In this document: positions 24,429-32,392 of the stretch, piece after piece
How the letters are laid out: every line of letters starts with the position of its first letter
How positions within the stretch are numbered: position 1 is the stretch's first letter
Source: Anaerolineaceae bacterium
GTDB taxonomy: Bacteria > Chloroflexota > Anaerolineae > Aggregatilineales > Phototrophicaceae
Direction: 5' to 3'
DNA: 49,823 bases
Assembly: GCA_002702065.1 (NCBI GenBank)
Contig: NZXX01000007.1
Span: 1-49,823 of the forward strand
Position numbers and translations under genes: made by a program
Notes under the pieces: model-generated
The model's input: only the letters and a program-made list of their open reading frames with translations
Databases searched by the model: none
What the model was told of the DNA's origin: nothing

Positions 24429-24824
24429 TTAAACCAGATCGGTCACCGGATGCAGCCACGGCATCTGATAGTGTGCAATCAGGATCAGCGGCCACAGGTC
24501 AGTGGGTTTCACCGGCACCCCCATCCGCTGCTCGATGACGGGGTGCAGGTCGGCAAAGGCCCAGGATTGCTCCTGCATGGCCTGAATGACCACCCTCAGC
24601 AAATGTTGATGATATCGCTGGTCGTCCATGTCCATGTCCCGTATCCAGTTGTAGATGCTCTGGCGTGCGACCCCAACCGTCCGGGCGACGTGACTGAGGC
24701 TATTGCCATCGTGCAGCAGAAGGAGTGCCTGGGCACGTCGTTGTTTCCGTGGGTTGTCGCCGGTCAGGTTTTGCTGGAGGGTGGCCAGCTGACTGGGCAG
24801 CAGCCGGTAGGTGCGTTTTGCCAT
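24429..24824 (-). CDS. Short helix-turn-helix protein related to IS630 transposase N termini
   Basis: 131 residues from ATG 24824, with AAGGAAC nine bases upstream; the frame extends to 24908 without a ribosome site. The core DNPRKQRRAQALLLLHDGNS and LSHVARTVGVARQSIYNWIR is the helix-turn-helix seen at the start of IS630-type transposases. The C-terminal half shows no DDE residues. It ends just before the 57-base palindrome. Either a domesticated DNA-binding protein or a transposase fragment. The neighbouring gene 24950-25384 has the same kind of N terminus. Confidence 0.6.
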   Translation of the reverse strand: MAKRTYRLLPSQLATLQQNLTGDNPRKQRRAQALLLLHDGNSLSHVARTVGVARQSIYNWIRDMDMDDQRYHQHLLRVVIQAMQEQSWAFADLHPVIEQRMGVPVKPTDLWPLILIAHYQMPWLHPVTDLV

Positions 24825-24865
24825 GGTGATGTTCCTTGTGGTTGAGCCGTGAACGAAAGGGGACG

Positions 24866-24880
24866 CCAATCCCGGATTGG
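24866..24880. repeat. Plasmid-wide palindrome, copy between the two helix-turn-helix genes
   Basis: CCAATCCCGGATTGG, upstream of the start of the 24429-24824 gene. Confidence 0.85.
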
Positions 24881-24918
24881 CCGCCTTTGCAAGAACGGTT
24901 TCAGACAAGGGGGTGATC

Positions 24919-24940
24919 CAGGCCGGAAGTTCCCGGCCTG
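24919..24940 (-). other. Perfect hairpin after the IS630-like gene
   Basis: CAGGCCGG and CCGGCCTG, eight pairs with a 6-base loop, ten bases after the stop of the upstream minus-strand gene. No T run follows, so it is at best a weak terminator. Confidence 0.5.
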
Positions 24941-24949
24941 ATCTCCAAC

Positions 24950-25384
24950 TTATGCAGTGACGGATGTCCAGCAGTAGGCAAAGCCCATCTGCTTCAGTAG
25001 CTTGCGTACATAACTGTGACAGATCAACACACCAGTGCGTTCGGCCATGGTCTGTCGCAGCTCCTCAGCGGTCCATTGCCTGGATGGATCCTGCACCAGA
25101 TCAGCGAGCAGCTGCCGGTAGTGGTCATCTGCTTTACGGGGGCGACCAGATCGGGGACGATCCTGCAATCCGGCAAGCCCTTCAGCCTGAAAGCGATGCA
25201 GCCAGTGATAGATCGAGTTGATCGACACCTGAAGTGTGGTTGCAATCTGTGAAGTGCTGTGGCCCTGGTGATACAGCAGCACCGCTTCGACACGGCGACG
25301 CTCGCGTCCGGTTGCCTGGGTGAGCCTCCTTTCCAGTTGCTGCCGCTGGTCATCGGTCAATGGGAGTTGTTGGTGCTTGGACAT
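24950..25384 (-). CDS. IS630-like transposase N-terminal half without the DDE domain
   Basis: 144 residues with an AAGGAGGA ribosome site. LEGLAGL-type motif: RRVEAVLLYHQGHSTSQIAT and LQVSINSIYHWLHRFQAEGL form the first helix-turn-helix; LAGLQDRPRSGRPRK is the typical IS630 hinge; WTAEELRQTMAERTGVLICH and VRKLLKQMGFAYCWTSV form the winged-helix part. The catalytic DDE domain should follow but the protein stops, and I see no second half in another frame downstream. The intact ribosome site and the similar neighbour suggest retained DNA-binding proteins, though decay of an insertion sequence is equally possible. Confidence 0.75.
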   Translation of the reverse strand: MSKHQQLPLTDDQRQQLERRLTQATGRERRRVEAVLLYHQGHSTSQIATTLQVSINSIYHWLHRFQAEGLAGLQDRPRSGRPRKADDHYRQLLADLVQDPSRQWTAEELRQTMAERTGVLICHSYVRKLLKQMGFAYCWTSVTA

Positions 25385-25437
25385 GATGTCCTCCTTGTGA
25401 ATGGGGTTGAGTAAATCGGGGAATGAACGTACGGGGG

Positions 25438-25859
25438 TTAAGCGGAGCGGCGATCAGGCTGAGCCTGCCGGGCAAGCTCATGGGCACGGACAAGTTCCGG
25501 ACTGCCGCGGATCCAGTGCCAATCGACAATGTGTTGTTTGACCAGATAATCGAGGTCTTCCCACCAAGGCTGATAGCAACCACGAAAATACTCGCCGCGG
25601 CCACATTTGATCAGCCATTCGGAGCTGCTGAACACCTCGACCTCGTGTGGACGTCCCAGCATCCATAGGGCGTCGAGGACTGCTACCAGTTCCATCTCAT
25701 TATGTGTCGATGTGTCGCACCTCCTGCCCTGCCAGTTTGTTCGATGGTGCGATCTGCAAAACGCATGACAGCACCGAAGGTCCCGTAGCCTGTGTGAGGG
25801 CTGTAGCTGCCTTTGGTATAAATCTGGACATCTGGATAGGGATTCAGTAGGTAGTACAT
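25438..25859 (-). pseudogene. Decayed RNase H-fold gene
   Basis: The C-terminal part, NEMELVAVLDALWMLGRPHE through VKQHIVDWHWIRGSPELVRA to HELARQA, follows the RNase HI pattern. The N-terminal part lies in another frame: PDVQIYTKGSYSPHTGYGTF and GAVMRFADRTIEQTGRAGGA. A single missing base near the ACACATCGACACAT stretch (about 25700-25713) joins them. Three of the four catalytic acids are lost: YTDGS is YTKGS, TDSQ is SSSE and ADELA is AHELA, while the Glu of NEMEL remains. So even a repaired frame would be catalytically dead, which points to a non-enzymatic role before decay. The start at 25859 is a guess; related sequence may reach about 25930. Confidence 0.7.
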
Positions 25860-25975
25860 TTGCTGGCGGAGGTTGTTTAATACAATGTGTTCGTAGAAGA
25901 TAGGCTCGCGACTGGTTGGGGAATCTTGGTAAGCGCTTCAGTGAAATCATCTGTCATTTGATAGATTCTCCAGCA

Positions 25976-26084
25976 TGTGACGACTGTGACAGTTGAAAAT
26001 AAACCCCTTAGAGACTACCAAGCACAAAATGACTCGTGTAGCGATGAAGTATAGGGTCCATTATCAACCGTCACAACTGTCACA
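25976..26084. repeat. Iteron-like 9-mers in inverted pairs
   Basis: Two tandem 9-mers, TGTGACGAC and TGTGACAGT (25976-25993), face two inverted ones, ACCGTCACA and ACTGTCACA (26067-26084), across 73 bases. Part of this is a perfect 12-bp inverted repeat, CTGTGACAGTTG (25984-25995) with CAACTGTCACAG (26074-26085). It begins four bases beyond the stop of the primase-helicase gene. Tandem short repeats beside replication genes suggest a binding site for a replication protein. Confidence 0.65.
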
Positions 26085-26088
26085 GCTT

Positions 26089-28332
26089 TCACGTGGTTTG
26101 ACGGAACTCAATTGATTTGCGAGCCACGATGGTCAAGCTAACACCGCGATAGACCGTGCCATTTCTCGTATGGTCAGCCAGAAAGCCCAGTCTTTTCCAG
26201 TCCGAGCCCACCTTGTTTTTTGACTTGGGGCGATGCCCGTTGTGCTCGCACCATAGCTTGTAGGCAGCGTAGAGATCAGTTGCGGTTACTTCGTCAGTTT
26301 TGCCGACTTGGCACCAATCGCTTACAAAAGCACTCTCCGTGTCATTCTCAAGTCGATACTCTTCTCGCGCCTTAGCAACCTGGTTGGGTACTGTGAATTG
26401 CTCGTTTTGCCTCAACCTCTCCAGGCCAACGAGGGCCCAGTTGAAGATGCCAGACAATTCTTCAACCAGGCGATTGAGCATGTGTGGATCTTGGTCACAC
26501 TCTGGAATTGGTCGATTGAATGGGATGATCAGAACACGTCGATCTATTGCACCGCTGCGATCCAGATTTCGAGGTGTTTCGTTCATACCCCACCAGATTT
26601 TGGCTTGGGAACGGAATCTAAATGGCTCACGATGGATTTGACGGGCTATCATTTCATCTCCACTTACAAGCTGCTTGTAGATATTGTCGGCTATGACGGT
26701 GTTGGTGGCGTTCTCAGAGCAGAGAACTATTCTCTTTCCCGGTACATCGGCTAGCTGATATCCGTTACGATCCAGCGTACTCAGATCGAGTACCCCATAG
26801 GCATTTCCCATCAATTGTATGAGAACATCGATGAATGTGGATTTTCCGCTAGCCGGTTGTCCAACCAACCAGAAGCTTTTCTGAAAACTCATATCTGTGG
26901 TCAGCGAGTAACCAATTGCCTCCTGCACCAGTTCGATAAGGGTTTGATCTGGTTCGCCATCGGGAGTGACAAGGATTTGACCGAGAAAGGCTTCCCAATT
27001 GGGTGCTTTGGCTTGAGGATCATAATCGAAGTCTAGCCGCGACGTCAGATACAGGTCACGTTGATGAGGCTCCAGAATGCCTGATTCTAGATTGTACAAG
27101 CCGTTCCGCAGGTTGATGAAACTATCTCCCCGGTCAATTTTCTCATCTGGTACATGTAGCATGTCCTTGAGATACTCTCCAATAGAATTTCTTGCATTGG
27201 CTGTTGGTCTCACACTTTCTTTATGTGGTTGCATCACGTGCCAAATTTCTCGCCCTACATCGCGTTGTAAGGGATGCCACCAGCCATTGTTGTACCTGTA
27301 CCAACCGTCTCGGAAATATGCAACGTTGCCATCCCATTGCTGGATCAGCATGTTGCCCAAATCTGGATGGGTAAGTTTCTGTGACTTGGCTGCTGATTGC
27401 TCTTCACGGGTTTGGGTTGGCTTCAACTCGTCCAACTGAAGCAGTCGCTGCATTGAGTTCTCCTCATGCAGCGAGCAGTAGTTTGCCAGATCACCTTTGT
27501 TTCCCAATCCAAGATCGAGTGCCCGTACTTGGTAACCCGTATCTTGCAACTGTTTCAGCAGGCCAGGTTTTGTTGATGAGCCAAACACCATACCCTTACC
27601 CGATTGGTCGTTATCAGGTGCAAGAAGTATGGGCCCAGTGAATTTCTCCTGAAGCTCCTTGAGGAGATTTACTGGAATTTCTTTAGGCTCGCCACCTGTA
27701 ATGCACGCTGAGGGCACTCCATAATGTTGGGCGACGATCACGCTGGTAATTCCGTTGGTGATGACGAGGGGATGATTTGTGGCATTGGCCATTTCAACAG
27801 CCGAATTCAACCCGTACCAGCATTTTTGATAATTTGGAGGGTTCACCCAACTGTCTGGTTTACCATTCTGTTTATTGGATTTGCCATCGATATACCGGTG
27901 GATAACGCCCGTGTCAGTAGGGAATGCCAGGGCCGGTCTCCCTTTATGTAGGGTTTGGGACACACCGGCGGCTGTAAATACCTCTACAGGTACCCCTTGA
28001 ACACGAGCGTATTCATCCAGGTCCCGATAGCTACGTTTAGTGTCTTCGACAGGTATTCGCTCTGGAAGCGTTATACCCAGCCTTTTTGCCAGATCATAAA
28101 GTGATCCTCTTTCGCCAGTGACCTGATCATAATAGGCTCCATACTCGCCATCGTCTGCTATGGTGACGCAAAAGCCGTTGCTGTCACTATCTGCCCGGAA
28201 AGGTGAATCGCAGCGATATTGGCCAGGACTGTCTTGCGCTAATCTATAGGGCTGCAAGGCATCAAGGACACGTTTAGCCGTCGTATCATGTGAGTTACTG
28301 TGTGTGTTCGTGATTAATGATGGAGATTGCAT
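26089..28332 (-). CDS. D5-type primase-helicase (plasmid/phage replication protein)
   Basis: 747 residues, AAGGAG nine bases before the ATG. The N-terminal third resembles a zinc-binding-less primase with a Toprim-like fold (PLVITNGITSVIVAQHYGVP at about 188-207, LLAPDNDQSGKG at about 236-247). A D5_N-type segment follows (FINLRNGLYNLESGILEPHQ). The SF3 helicase domain has Walker A GQPASGKST at about 491-499, a downstream VLCSENATNT strand and sensor region KIWWGMNETPRNLDRSGAID. The C terminus has a winged-helix D5_C-like part (ATDLYAAYKLWCEHNGHRP). Such proteins unwind and prime at the origin of plasmids and phages. It is coded just downstream of the Prim-Pol gene, on the same strand. Confidence 0.9.
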   Translation of the reverse strand: MQSPSLITNTHSNSHDTTAKRVLDALQPYRLAQDSPGQYRCDSPFRADSDSNGFCVTIADDGEYGAYYDQVTGERGSLYDLAKRLGITLPERIPVEDTKRSYRDLDEYARVQGVPVEVFTAAGVSQTLHKGRPALAFPTDTGVIHRYIDGKSNKQNGKPDSWVNPPNYQKCWYGLNSAVEMANATNHPLVITNGITSVIVAQHYGVPSACITGGEPKEIPVNLLKELQEKFTGPILLAPDNDQSGKGMVFGSSTKPGLLKQLQDTGYQVRALDLGLGNKGDLANYCSLHEENSMQRLLQLDELKPTQTREEQSAAKSQKLTHPDLGNMLIQQWDGNVAYFRDGWYRYNNGWWHPLQRDVGREIWHVMQPHKESVRPTANARNSIGEYLKDMLHVPDEKIDRGDSFINLRNGLYNLESGILEPHQRDLYLTSRLDFDYDPQAKAPNWEAFLGQILVTPDGEPDQTLIELVQEAIGYSLTTDMSFQKSFWLVGQPASGKSTFIDVLIQLMGNAYGVLDLSTLDRNGYQLADVPGKRIVLCSENATNTVIADNIYKQLVSGDEMIARQIHREPFRFRSQAKIWWGMNETPRNLDRSGAIDRRVLIIPFNRPIPECDQDPHMLNRLVEELSGIFNWALVGLERLRQNEQFTVPNQVAKAREEYRLENDTESAFVSDWCQVGKTDEVTATDLYAAYKLWCEHNGHRPKSKNKVGSDWKRLGFLADHTRNGTVYRGVSLTIVARKSIEFRQTT

Positions 28333-28748
28333 AGAGAGGAACTCCTTAACGGTGAGGTAGCTACCGCATCAATCAGCAGCTATACATTCGGGGATAAAAG
28401 GGGGAAGTGCGGGGTTTGTCCAGAGAATGATTCACGTTTGACATCAGGCTGGAACTTCATGTTTAGCAATCGAAGCCAACCGATTTTACGGAAATCGAAG
28501 TGACAAAATGCCAAGTTTCGCCATTTCGACAAGCAATTGGATGACTTGAGTGCATCCAACGCGTCAAAGGCCAACTCTCACCCCGCTAACCTACGGCGTG
28601 GGTTATTGAGAAAATCATATTGAAGAAACTTGGGCTGTGAGTGTTGTGGGGTTGTGGACCTTAATGTTTTTTGTCCACACCACAATATTCTATCAATTAA
28701 TGTTGCCTTTGTCAAGTAGGCCTGCTATGACAGGCCACACAGCGTGTG
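28333..28748. other. Spacer between the two replication genes; candidate origin
   Basis: No gene. It is AT-rich in 28600-28720 and holds a bulged hairpin: TTGTGG (28644-28649) with CCACAA (28680-28685), and TGTGGAC (28653-28659) with GTCCACA (28673-28679), with an AT-rich loop of 13 bases. A 10-bp palindrome, GGTAGCTACC, lies near 28355. Nothing shows transcription termination. Position between two replication genes makes it a candidate origin, but I see no clear iterons in it. Confidence 0.4.
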
Positions 28749-30878
28749 TTAGAAGTTGCTCGCTCGGGCCAATACCCTGGACGCTGTCACCAGGAAACCG
28801 GCTGGATTGCGTACCATCCCCTGCTTATGTAAATGTCTGAGCCGGTCCAGCGTCTGCCTGACCGCCCCTACCCCATAGGTATCCACCAGCTTGCGAGCAT
28901 TGGCTCGACTGATCTGTTGATCGGAAGCGGCCAAGCGATTGACCTGCTGGTAAACCCTGGCTGCCAGCTTTTCCGCGTCAGCACGATGCGCTGTGGGTTG
29001 CATATGAGGATATTCTTTTGTGCTGATATCCCGTGCGCTTTTGTGCTGTGATACCCCAGGCTGGTATGGCGGCATGAACGGCTGGAAGGGCGCAAATACC
29101 TGCTGAACAGCCGGTTCCGCGCGCGCAGCGACAGGCCCTGACCACTGCGGTAGCTCCCCATACCAATAGAAATTCACAGCCTGGTGATTGAGCGTGATCG
29201 ACCGCTTTTGCGCCAGCAGTCGGCGGGCAATGACCTGCTTGGCTGGATACCGCTTGCCGGTGTCATCCTGGAGGAAGGTACCAGGCAGATCCAGTGAATC
29301 CGGGATTGCGTGGATATTACGCCATGAAATGGGGTTTTCGGCGTAGCAGTGCCGCACATTAATCGGAATTTCCCGGTTGTAGGCGTCCAACGTGACGGTG
29401 CCAACGCCTAACCGGCGCGCGAGCCAGCGCCGGGGATACATGCCCGGCCTGCGCTGGATGAACGCCCGGTGGACCGCCATGCGGGTTTGTTTGGCGGAAG
29501 ACAGGTCCGCTTGGGTAAGCGGATCGCCATAGGTCAGCTTCACTTGCAGCTTCCGGCACAATTCCAGGTTGGTGGGCATGGTGAAGACGCGCGCGGGCCG
29601 GTGGTACCCCCCTTTTTCCTGATTTTTGATCCCTAACAAAAAAGCATTTTTTGTTTGTCCTTTGGACAGGTGTGTATCAGCGTAAGCATTGCCCTTGGGG
29701 GTGTCGAGAGGGGGAGTCGTGCTTTCAAACACTGCGGTTCCCCCTTCTGTTTTAGCCTTTAAGGCGGCATACACCGAATCGCGCCCGACCCTGCCCTTCA
29801 GCAGCCTAAGCGCCTGGTTGGTCGTGAAGGCCTGGCCGGGCTGGATGCCCGCCAGCCGCAGACCTTCCAGCACCCGCACCACATGGGTCTGCTTCATCTG
29901 GAAACACTTCTCGCGGACCGAGTTGGGGACCTGGTCATAATTTCTCAATCCGGGAATGAACATACGCCCCCCTCTGGAAAAAGCCGAGGCGATGGTGTGA
30001 AGAGCTTCCGCGTGGCGCTGCTGCGGAGTCTCTTTCCGGTGTGCATGATTGGCAGGCTGCTGCATGTGATGCTTCGCCAGCGCCGCGACCGTCGCTTCCT
30101 GCGTCCAGCCGGTATCCCGTGCGCGTAAGCTGACGCGGAACAGCGCCTCATTGCGGCTGCCTCTGGTGGCCAGGTGCTGATACAGGAATTGCAGGTCAGA
30201 AACTGTCAGAACATGCCTCTGCGGTTGGGGGCAGTCGTTCCCAATGCCCTCGATTTCGCACGAGAAGGCCCCTTCCTGACGTCTTACAGCAGGTAGTGGT
30301 GTATCCGGATTCGCCCACGTAAAAAACGTCAGCATGGACTCGATTTCTTTTTCGGATAAGCACTTTGGAGGAACGGCCTGGCTGATATAGTAGCTATGGC
30401 CGTCGATGATCGTGGGTGGTGCGACGACATAGCCACCTTCGGCTTTGAGATCCACACCCTGCCCTTTCCGGCTCGATAGATGGAACCCGGAAGGCAGCGC
30501 GTAGTGCAGGTGCCATCCGCGGCGGGTACGCACCGTACAGGTCTGACGCAGATCCGGATAGGCATGGCAGAAACGCTCATACGGATGACGATCATCGAAG
30601 TCGAGCACCATGAGCTGCGATACGGCGCCGGTGACGATGCCGATGCCGGTGAATCCCTGCTCGATAAACCAGGATTGGAGCTCAGCTTCAGTCGCCTGCC
30701 GCTGCTGATACGGTTTCCAGCTCACCGCGGCGACTTTGGCACGCTTTGAGTCTGTGTGGACCGGAATCACACTGAACCCCATCGCCAGATAACCGCGTCC
30801 GGTCTGGAATAGAGATATGGAATTGTGATTCAGGGTAGCAGCAGATTGCTGCTGTCGGGTACTGAACTGAGCCAACAC
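28749..30878 (-). CDS. Prim-Pol domain replication protein
   Basis: 709 residues from GTG 30878, with GGGGAAGGG just upstream. The N-terminal Prim-Pol (AEP superfamily, bifunctional primase/polymerase) domain shows the three motifs: LDFDD (Asp93, Asp95), RGWHLHY (His123/125) and GVDLKAEGGYVVAPP (Asp143). The remaining 500 residues hold no helicase; basic, helical stretches such as RRPGMYPRRWLARRLGVGTV and the end VDTYGVGAVRQTLDRLRHLH look like DNA-binding winged-helix parts. The helicase function is probably supplied by the D5-type protein coded downstream. One plasmid-wide palindrome lies inside the gene (29297-29307). Confidence 0.87.
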   Translation of the reverse strand: MLAQFSTRQQQSAATLNHNSISLFQTGRGYLAMGFSVIPVHTDSKRAKVAAVSWKPYQQRQATEAELQSWFIEQGFTGIGIVTGAVSQLMVLDFDDRHPYERFCHAYPDLRQTCTVRTRRGWHLHYALPSGFHLSSRKGQGVDLKAEGGYVVAPPTIIDGHSYYISQAVPPKCLSEKEIESMLTFFTWANPDTPLPAVRRQEGAFSCEIEGIGNDCPQPQRHVLTVSDLQFLYQHLATRGSRNEALFRVSLRARDTGWTQEATVAALAKHHMQQPANHAHRKETPQQRHAEALHTIASAFSRGGRMFIPGLRNYDQVPNSVREKCFQMKQTHVVRVLEGLRLAGIQPGQAFTTNQALRLLKGRVGRDSVYAALKAKTEGGTAVFESTTPPLDTPKGNAYADTHLSKGQTKNAFLLGIKNQEKGGYHRPARVFTMPTNLELCRKLQVKLTYGDPLTQADLSSAKQTRMAVHRAFIQRRPGMYPRRWLARRLGVGTVTLDAYNREIPINVRHCYAENPISWRNIHAIPDSLDLPGTFLQDDTGKRYPAKQVIARRLLAQKRSITLNHQAVNFYWYGELPQWSGPVAARAEPAVQQVFAPFQPFMPPYQPGVSQHKSARDISTKEYPHMQPTAHRADAEKLAARVYQQVNRLAASDQQISRANARKLVDTYGVGAVRQTLDRLRHLHKQGMVRNPAGFLVTASRVLARASNF
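29297..29307. repeat. Plasmid-wide palindrome core in the Prim-Pol gene
   Basis: AATCCGGGATT, the 11-bp core; on the coding strand it reads IPD. Confidence 0.7.
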
Positions 30879-30923
30879 ACGCCCTTCCCCACCGGCGAGT
30901 AGGCGTGTTTAACAGGTTTTAAC

Positions 30924-31061
30924 TTGCAATCTTCTGACTTGTGGATATACTAAAGATCAGAAAACGAAGTTAAATCTGCCGCCCCGCTCAACGGGTGGTA
31001 ATACATACATCTGGTGAAGACACTCGCGGGGCTGCCATACCGAGCGAGTGTTTCGCTTTTT
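30924..31061 (+). ncRNA. Putative antisense RNA against the Prim-Pol mRNA leader
   Basis: Between the Prim-Pol start and the KfrA-like gene, the plus strand carries TTGCAA (30924-30929), a 16-base spacer and TATACT (30946-30951). About 70 bases further is an intrinsic terminator: ACACTCGC (31020-31027) with GCGAGTGT (31044-31051), then TTCGCTTTTT. A transcript of about 100 bases would run opposite to the leader of the replication gene, as copy-control RNAs do. Inside it GCCCCGC (30981-30987) can pair with GCGGGGC (31026-31032) in the terminator stem and loop, giving a pseudoknot or a competing fold. A one-mismatch DnaA box (30940-30948) overlaps the promoter. No gene lies on this strand. Confidence 0.45.
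31020..31061 (+). terminator. Intrinsic terminator of the putative antisense RNA
   Basis: Eight-pair stem (31020-31027 with 31044-31051), 16-base loop, and a T-rich tail ending in five T. Confidence 0.7.
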
Positions 31062-31109
31062 ATGAGCAAGTCACTTTACCACTGCATGTTGATTTTTACG
31101 AAATCTCCC

Positions 31110-31715
31110 CTATCCGTCATTCTCATTTTTGCTCTTGAGGCCTTCAACAAATCCTTTTGCATATTCGCGGCCTGACTGTAGCGCGAGTTCTTTGATCTCT
31201 TGCTGTAGGGCCTCAATCCGGGATTGCAATTCTTTGCGCTGGTTATCTTGTTGCTCAGCAAGTTCTTTTTTTGTGGCACGCTCAGCTTCGAGCTGGGCCT
31301 CCAACCTGATGCTTTTGTCCTCTACTTCCCTTAGGCGAATAAGATCAGTTTCGGCTTTCCGCAAAGCGCTTTGAGCGTCCACCAACATCAACCGTAATCG
31401 CTCATTCTCAAGTGTCAGCCGCGTTTCATGTTCGGTTGAAACAATGGCTTGTACTTGTTCTGGTTCAACGTCTGGAGGGTCGCCGCGTTGCCCAGAAGCC
31501 AGATTGGCATGGATTTCTTCATAAGCCATCTGCTGCTTTCTCAAGGAAGCAATCAGATCAATGACACCCATGTCGTCGCGGGTAAAGAGCCTTGCTTTTC
31601 GCTGACCAGGATTCGCAGTTGGAGATAAGTAGTCTGAGAATTCACGTGCCCAGACATTCACAGTCTCTACTGTGATGCCATGTATGGTTGCAACGTGCTG
31701 ACTTTTATACTGCAA
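31110..31715 (-). CDS. MerR/KfrA-like DNA-binding coiled-coil protein
   Basis: 201 residues from a TTG start at 31715 (GAGGGTAGGGTAG upstream). The N terminus is a MerR-type winged helix: HVATIHGITVETVNVWAREF, RLFTRDDMGVIDLIASLRKQ and AYEEIHANL. From about residue 95 to 185 it is one long coiled coil (LRKAETDLIRLREVEDKSIR, KELQSRIEALQQEIKELAL). The layout recalls KfrA-type plasmid stability proteins, in which a DNA-binding head precedes a coiled coil. It is coded divergently from the par operon, across a palindrome-rich spacer that it may bind. One palindrome copy, TCAATCCGGGATTGC, lies in the coiled-coil coding region (31213-31227). Confidence 0.7.
   Translation of the reverse strand: MQYKSQHVATIHGITVETVNVWAREFSDYLSPTANPGQRKARLFTRDDMGVIDLIASLRKQQMAYEEIHANLASGQRGDPPDVEPEQVQAIVSTEHETRLTLENERLRLMLVDAQSALRKAETDLIRLREVEDKSIRLEAQLEAERATKKELAEQQDNQRKELQSRIEALQQEIKELALQSGREYAKGFVEGLKSKNENDG
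31214..31226. repeat. Plasmid-wide palindrome in the KfrA-like gene
   Basis: CAATCCGGGATTG; on the coding strand it reads QSRI, the same frame as in the resolvase. Confidence 0.75.
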
Positions 31716-31921
31716 CTACCCTACCCTCGTCATGTACATTCCATAACTATAACTGAATTTTTATCAGGTTGCACGCATTTCCATCAGTACTGATCAGTAC
31801 TGATTCACAGGCTGATATTTTTATCAGTATACAATCAGATATGAGTGCCATTGGCACTGAGTGCCACTATGAGATATACTGTTTTCACCTTGTTTGTCAG
31901 CCTAGGAGGGGAGTGCAGTAT
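31716..31921. promoter_or_regulatory. Par control region (promoter and candidate centromere)
   Basis: Two overlapping copies of ATCAGTACTGAT fill 31783-31804. CTGATA-TTTT-TATCAG follows (31812-31827), and further single ATCAG units lie on both sides. AGTGCCA-T-TGGCACT (31844-31858) has an extra half-site AGTGCCA at 31860-31866. The promoter for the par genes, TTGGCA (31851-31856), 18 bases, TATACT (31875-31880), overlaps the second palindrome, so whatever binds there should repress. The first repeat family could be the ParR-binding centromere or the operator of the divergent KfrA-like gene. AGGAGGGG precedes the start at 31922. Confidence 0.65.
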
Positions 31922-32392
31922 ATGGCTACAGATCGCTACCGGATGCGGTTCGATTTCCAGCTCAACGTCGCCAAAGACGAGGAATATGCCATCGACGAAC
32001 AGATCGGTTCGCTGAAAAAACAGGGCCTCTATAGCAAGACCGTCCGCGATGGCATTCGCCTAGTTTCGAATTTACGCGACGGCAATCTGGATGTGCTGTT
32101 CGAGCTATTTCCGTGGGTGCAGGCTGAGTTTCTGGAGTATGTGGCCGGTGTCCAGCCGGAAAAATCCGAGACCGAACGGGACATCCAGCAGCAGCTATTG
32201 CGGATTGAGAAGCTGCTGGCGACCAGCGAAATGGAAGTTAGGGCAGGGGGGCCCAAAGCTATGAAAGTCTCAACAGTGGCTGGGCCTCGACTGGACTTCG
32301 ACGATAACGTCGCGCTCACCAGGAAGAAGGCCAAGTCCAGCGGCAACTCGGCGCAGAACTTCCTGAATAGCGCCTTGAACCTGGTGCAGTGA
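31922..32392 (+). CDS. ParR-like partition adaptor
   Basis: 156 residues from ATG 31922, which has AGGAGGGG upstream; the longer frame runs through the control region. The N terminus YRMRFDFQLNVAKDEEYAID, then LKKQGLYSKTVRDGIRLVSN LRDG, fits the ribbon-helix-helix pattern of ParR/StbB adaptors that bind the centromere and the end of the actin-like filament. The C-terminal part is basic and probably disordered, ending NFLNSALNLVQ, a short hydrophobic tail of the kind that binds ParM. It is the first gene of a three-gene operon, whereas classical par loci have parM first. Assignment by pattern and context. Confidence 0.65.
   Translation: MATDRYRMRFDFQLNVAKDEEYAIDEQIGSLKKQGLYSKTVRDGIRLVSNLRDGNLDVLFELFPWVQAEFLEYVAGVQPEKSETERDIQQQLLRIEKLLATSEMEVRAGGPKAMKVSTVAGPRLDFDDNVALTRKKAKSSGNSAQNFLNSALNLVQ

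Noticed and set aside
31110..31210. Continuation of the putative antisense RNA as a riboswitch for a plus-strand gene
   Set aside because: No plus-strand gene follows; the next 600 bases are antisense to the KfrA-like gene.
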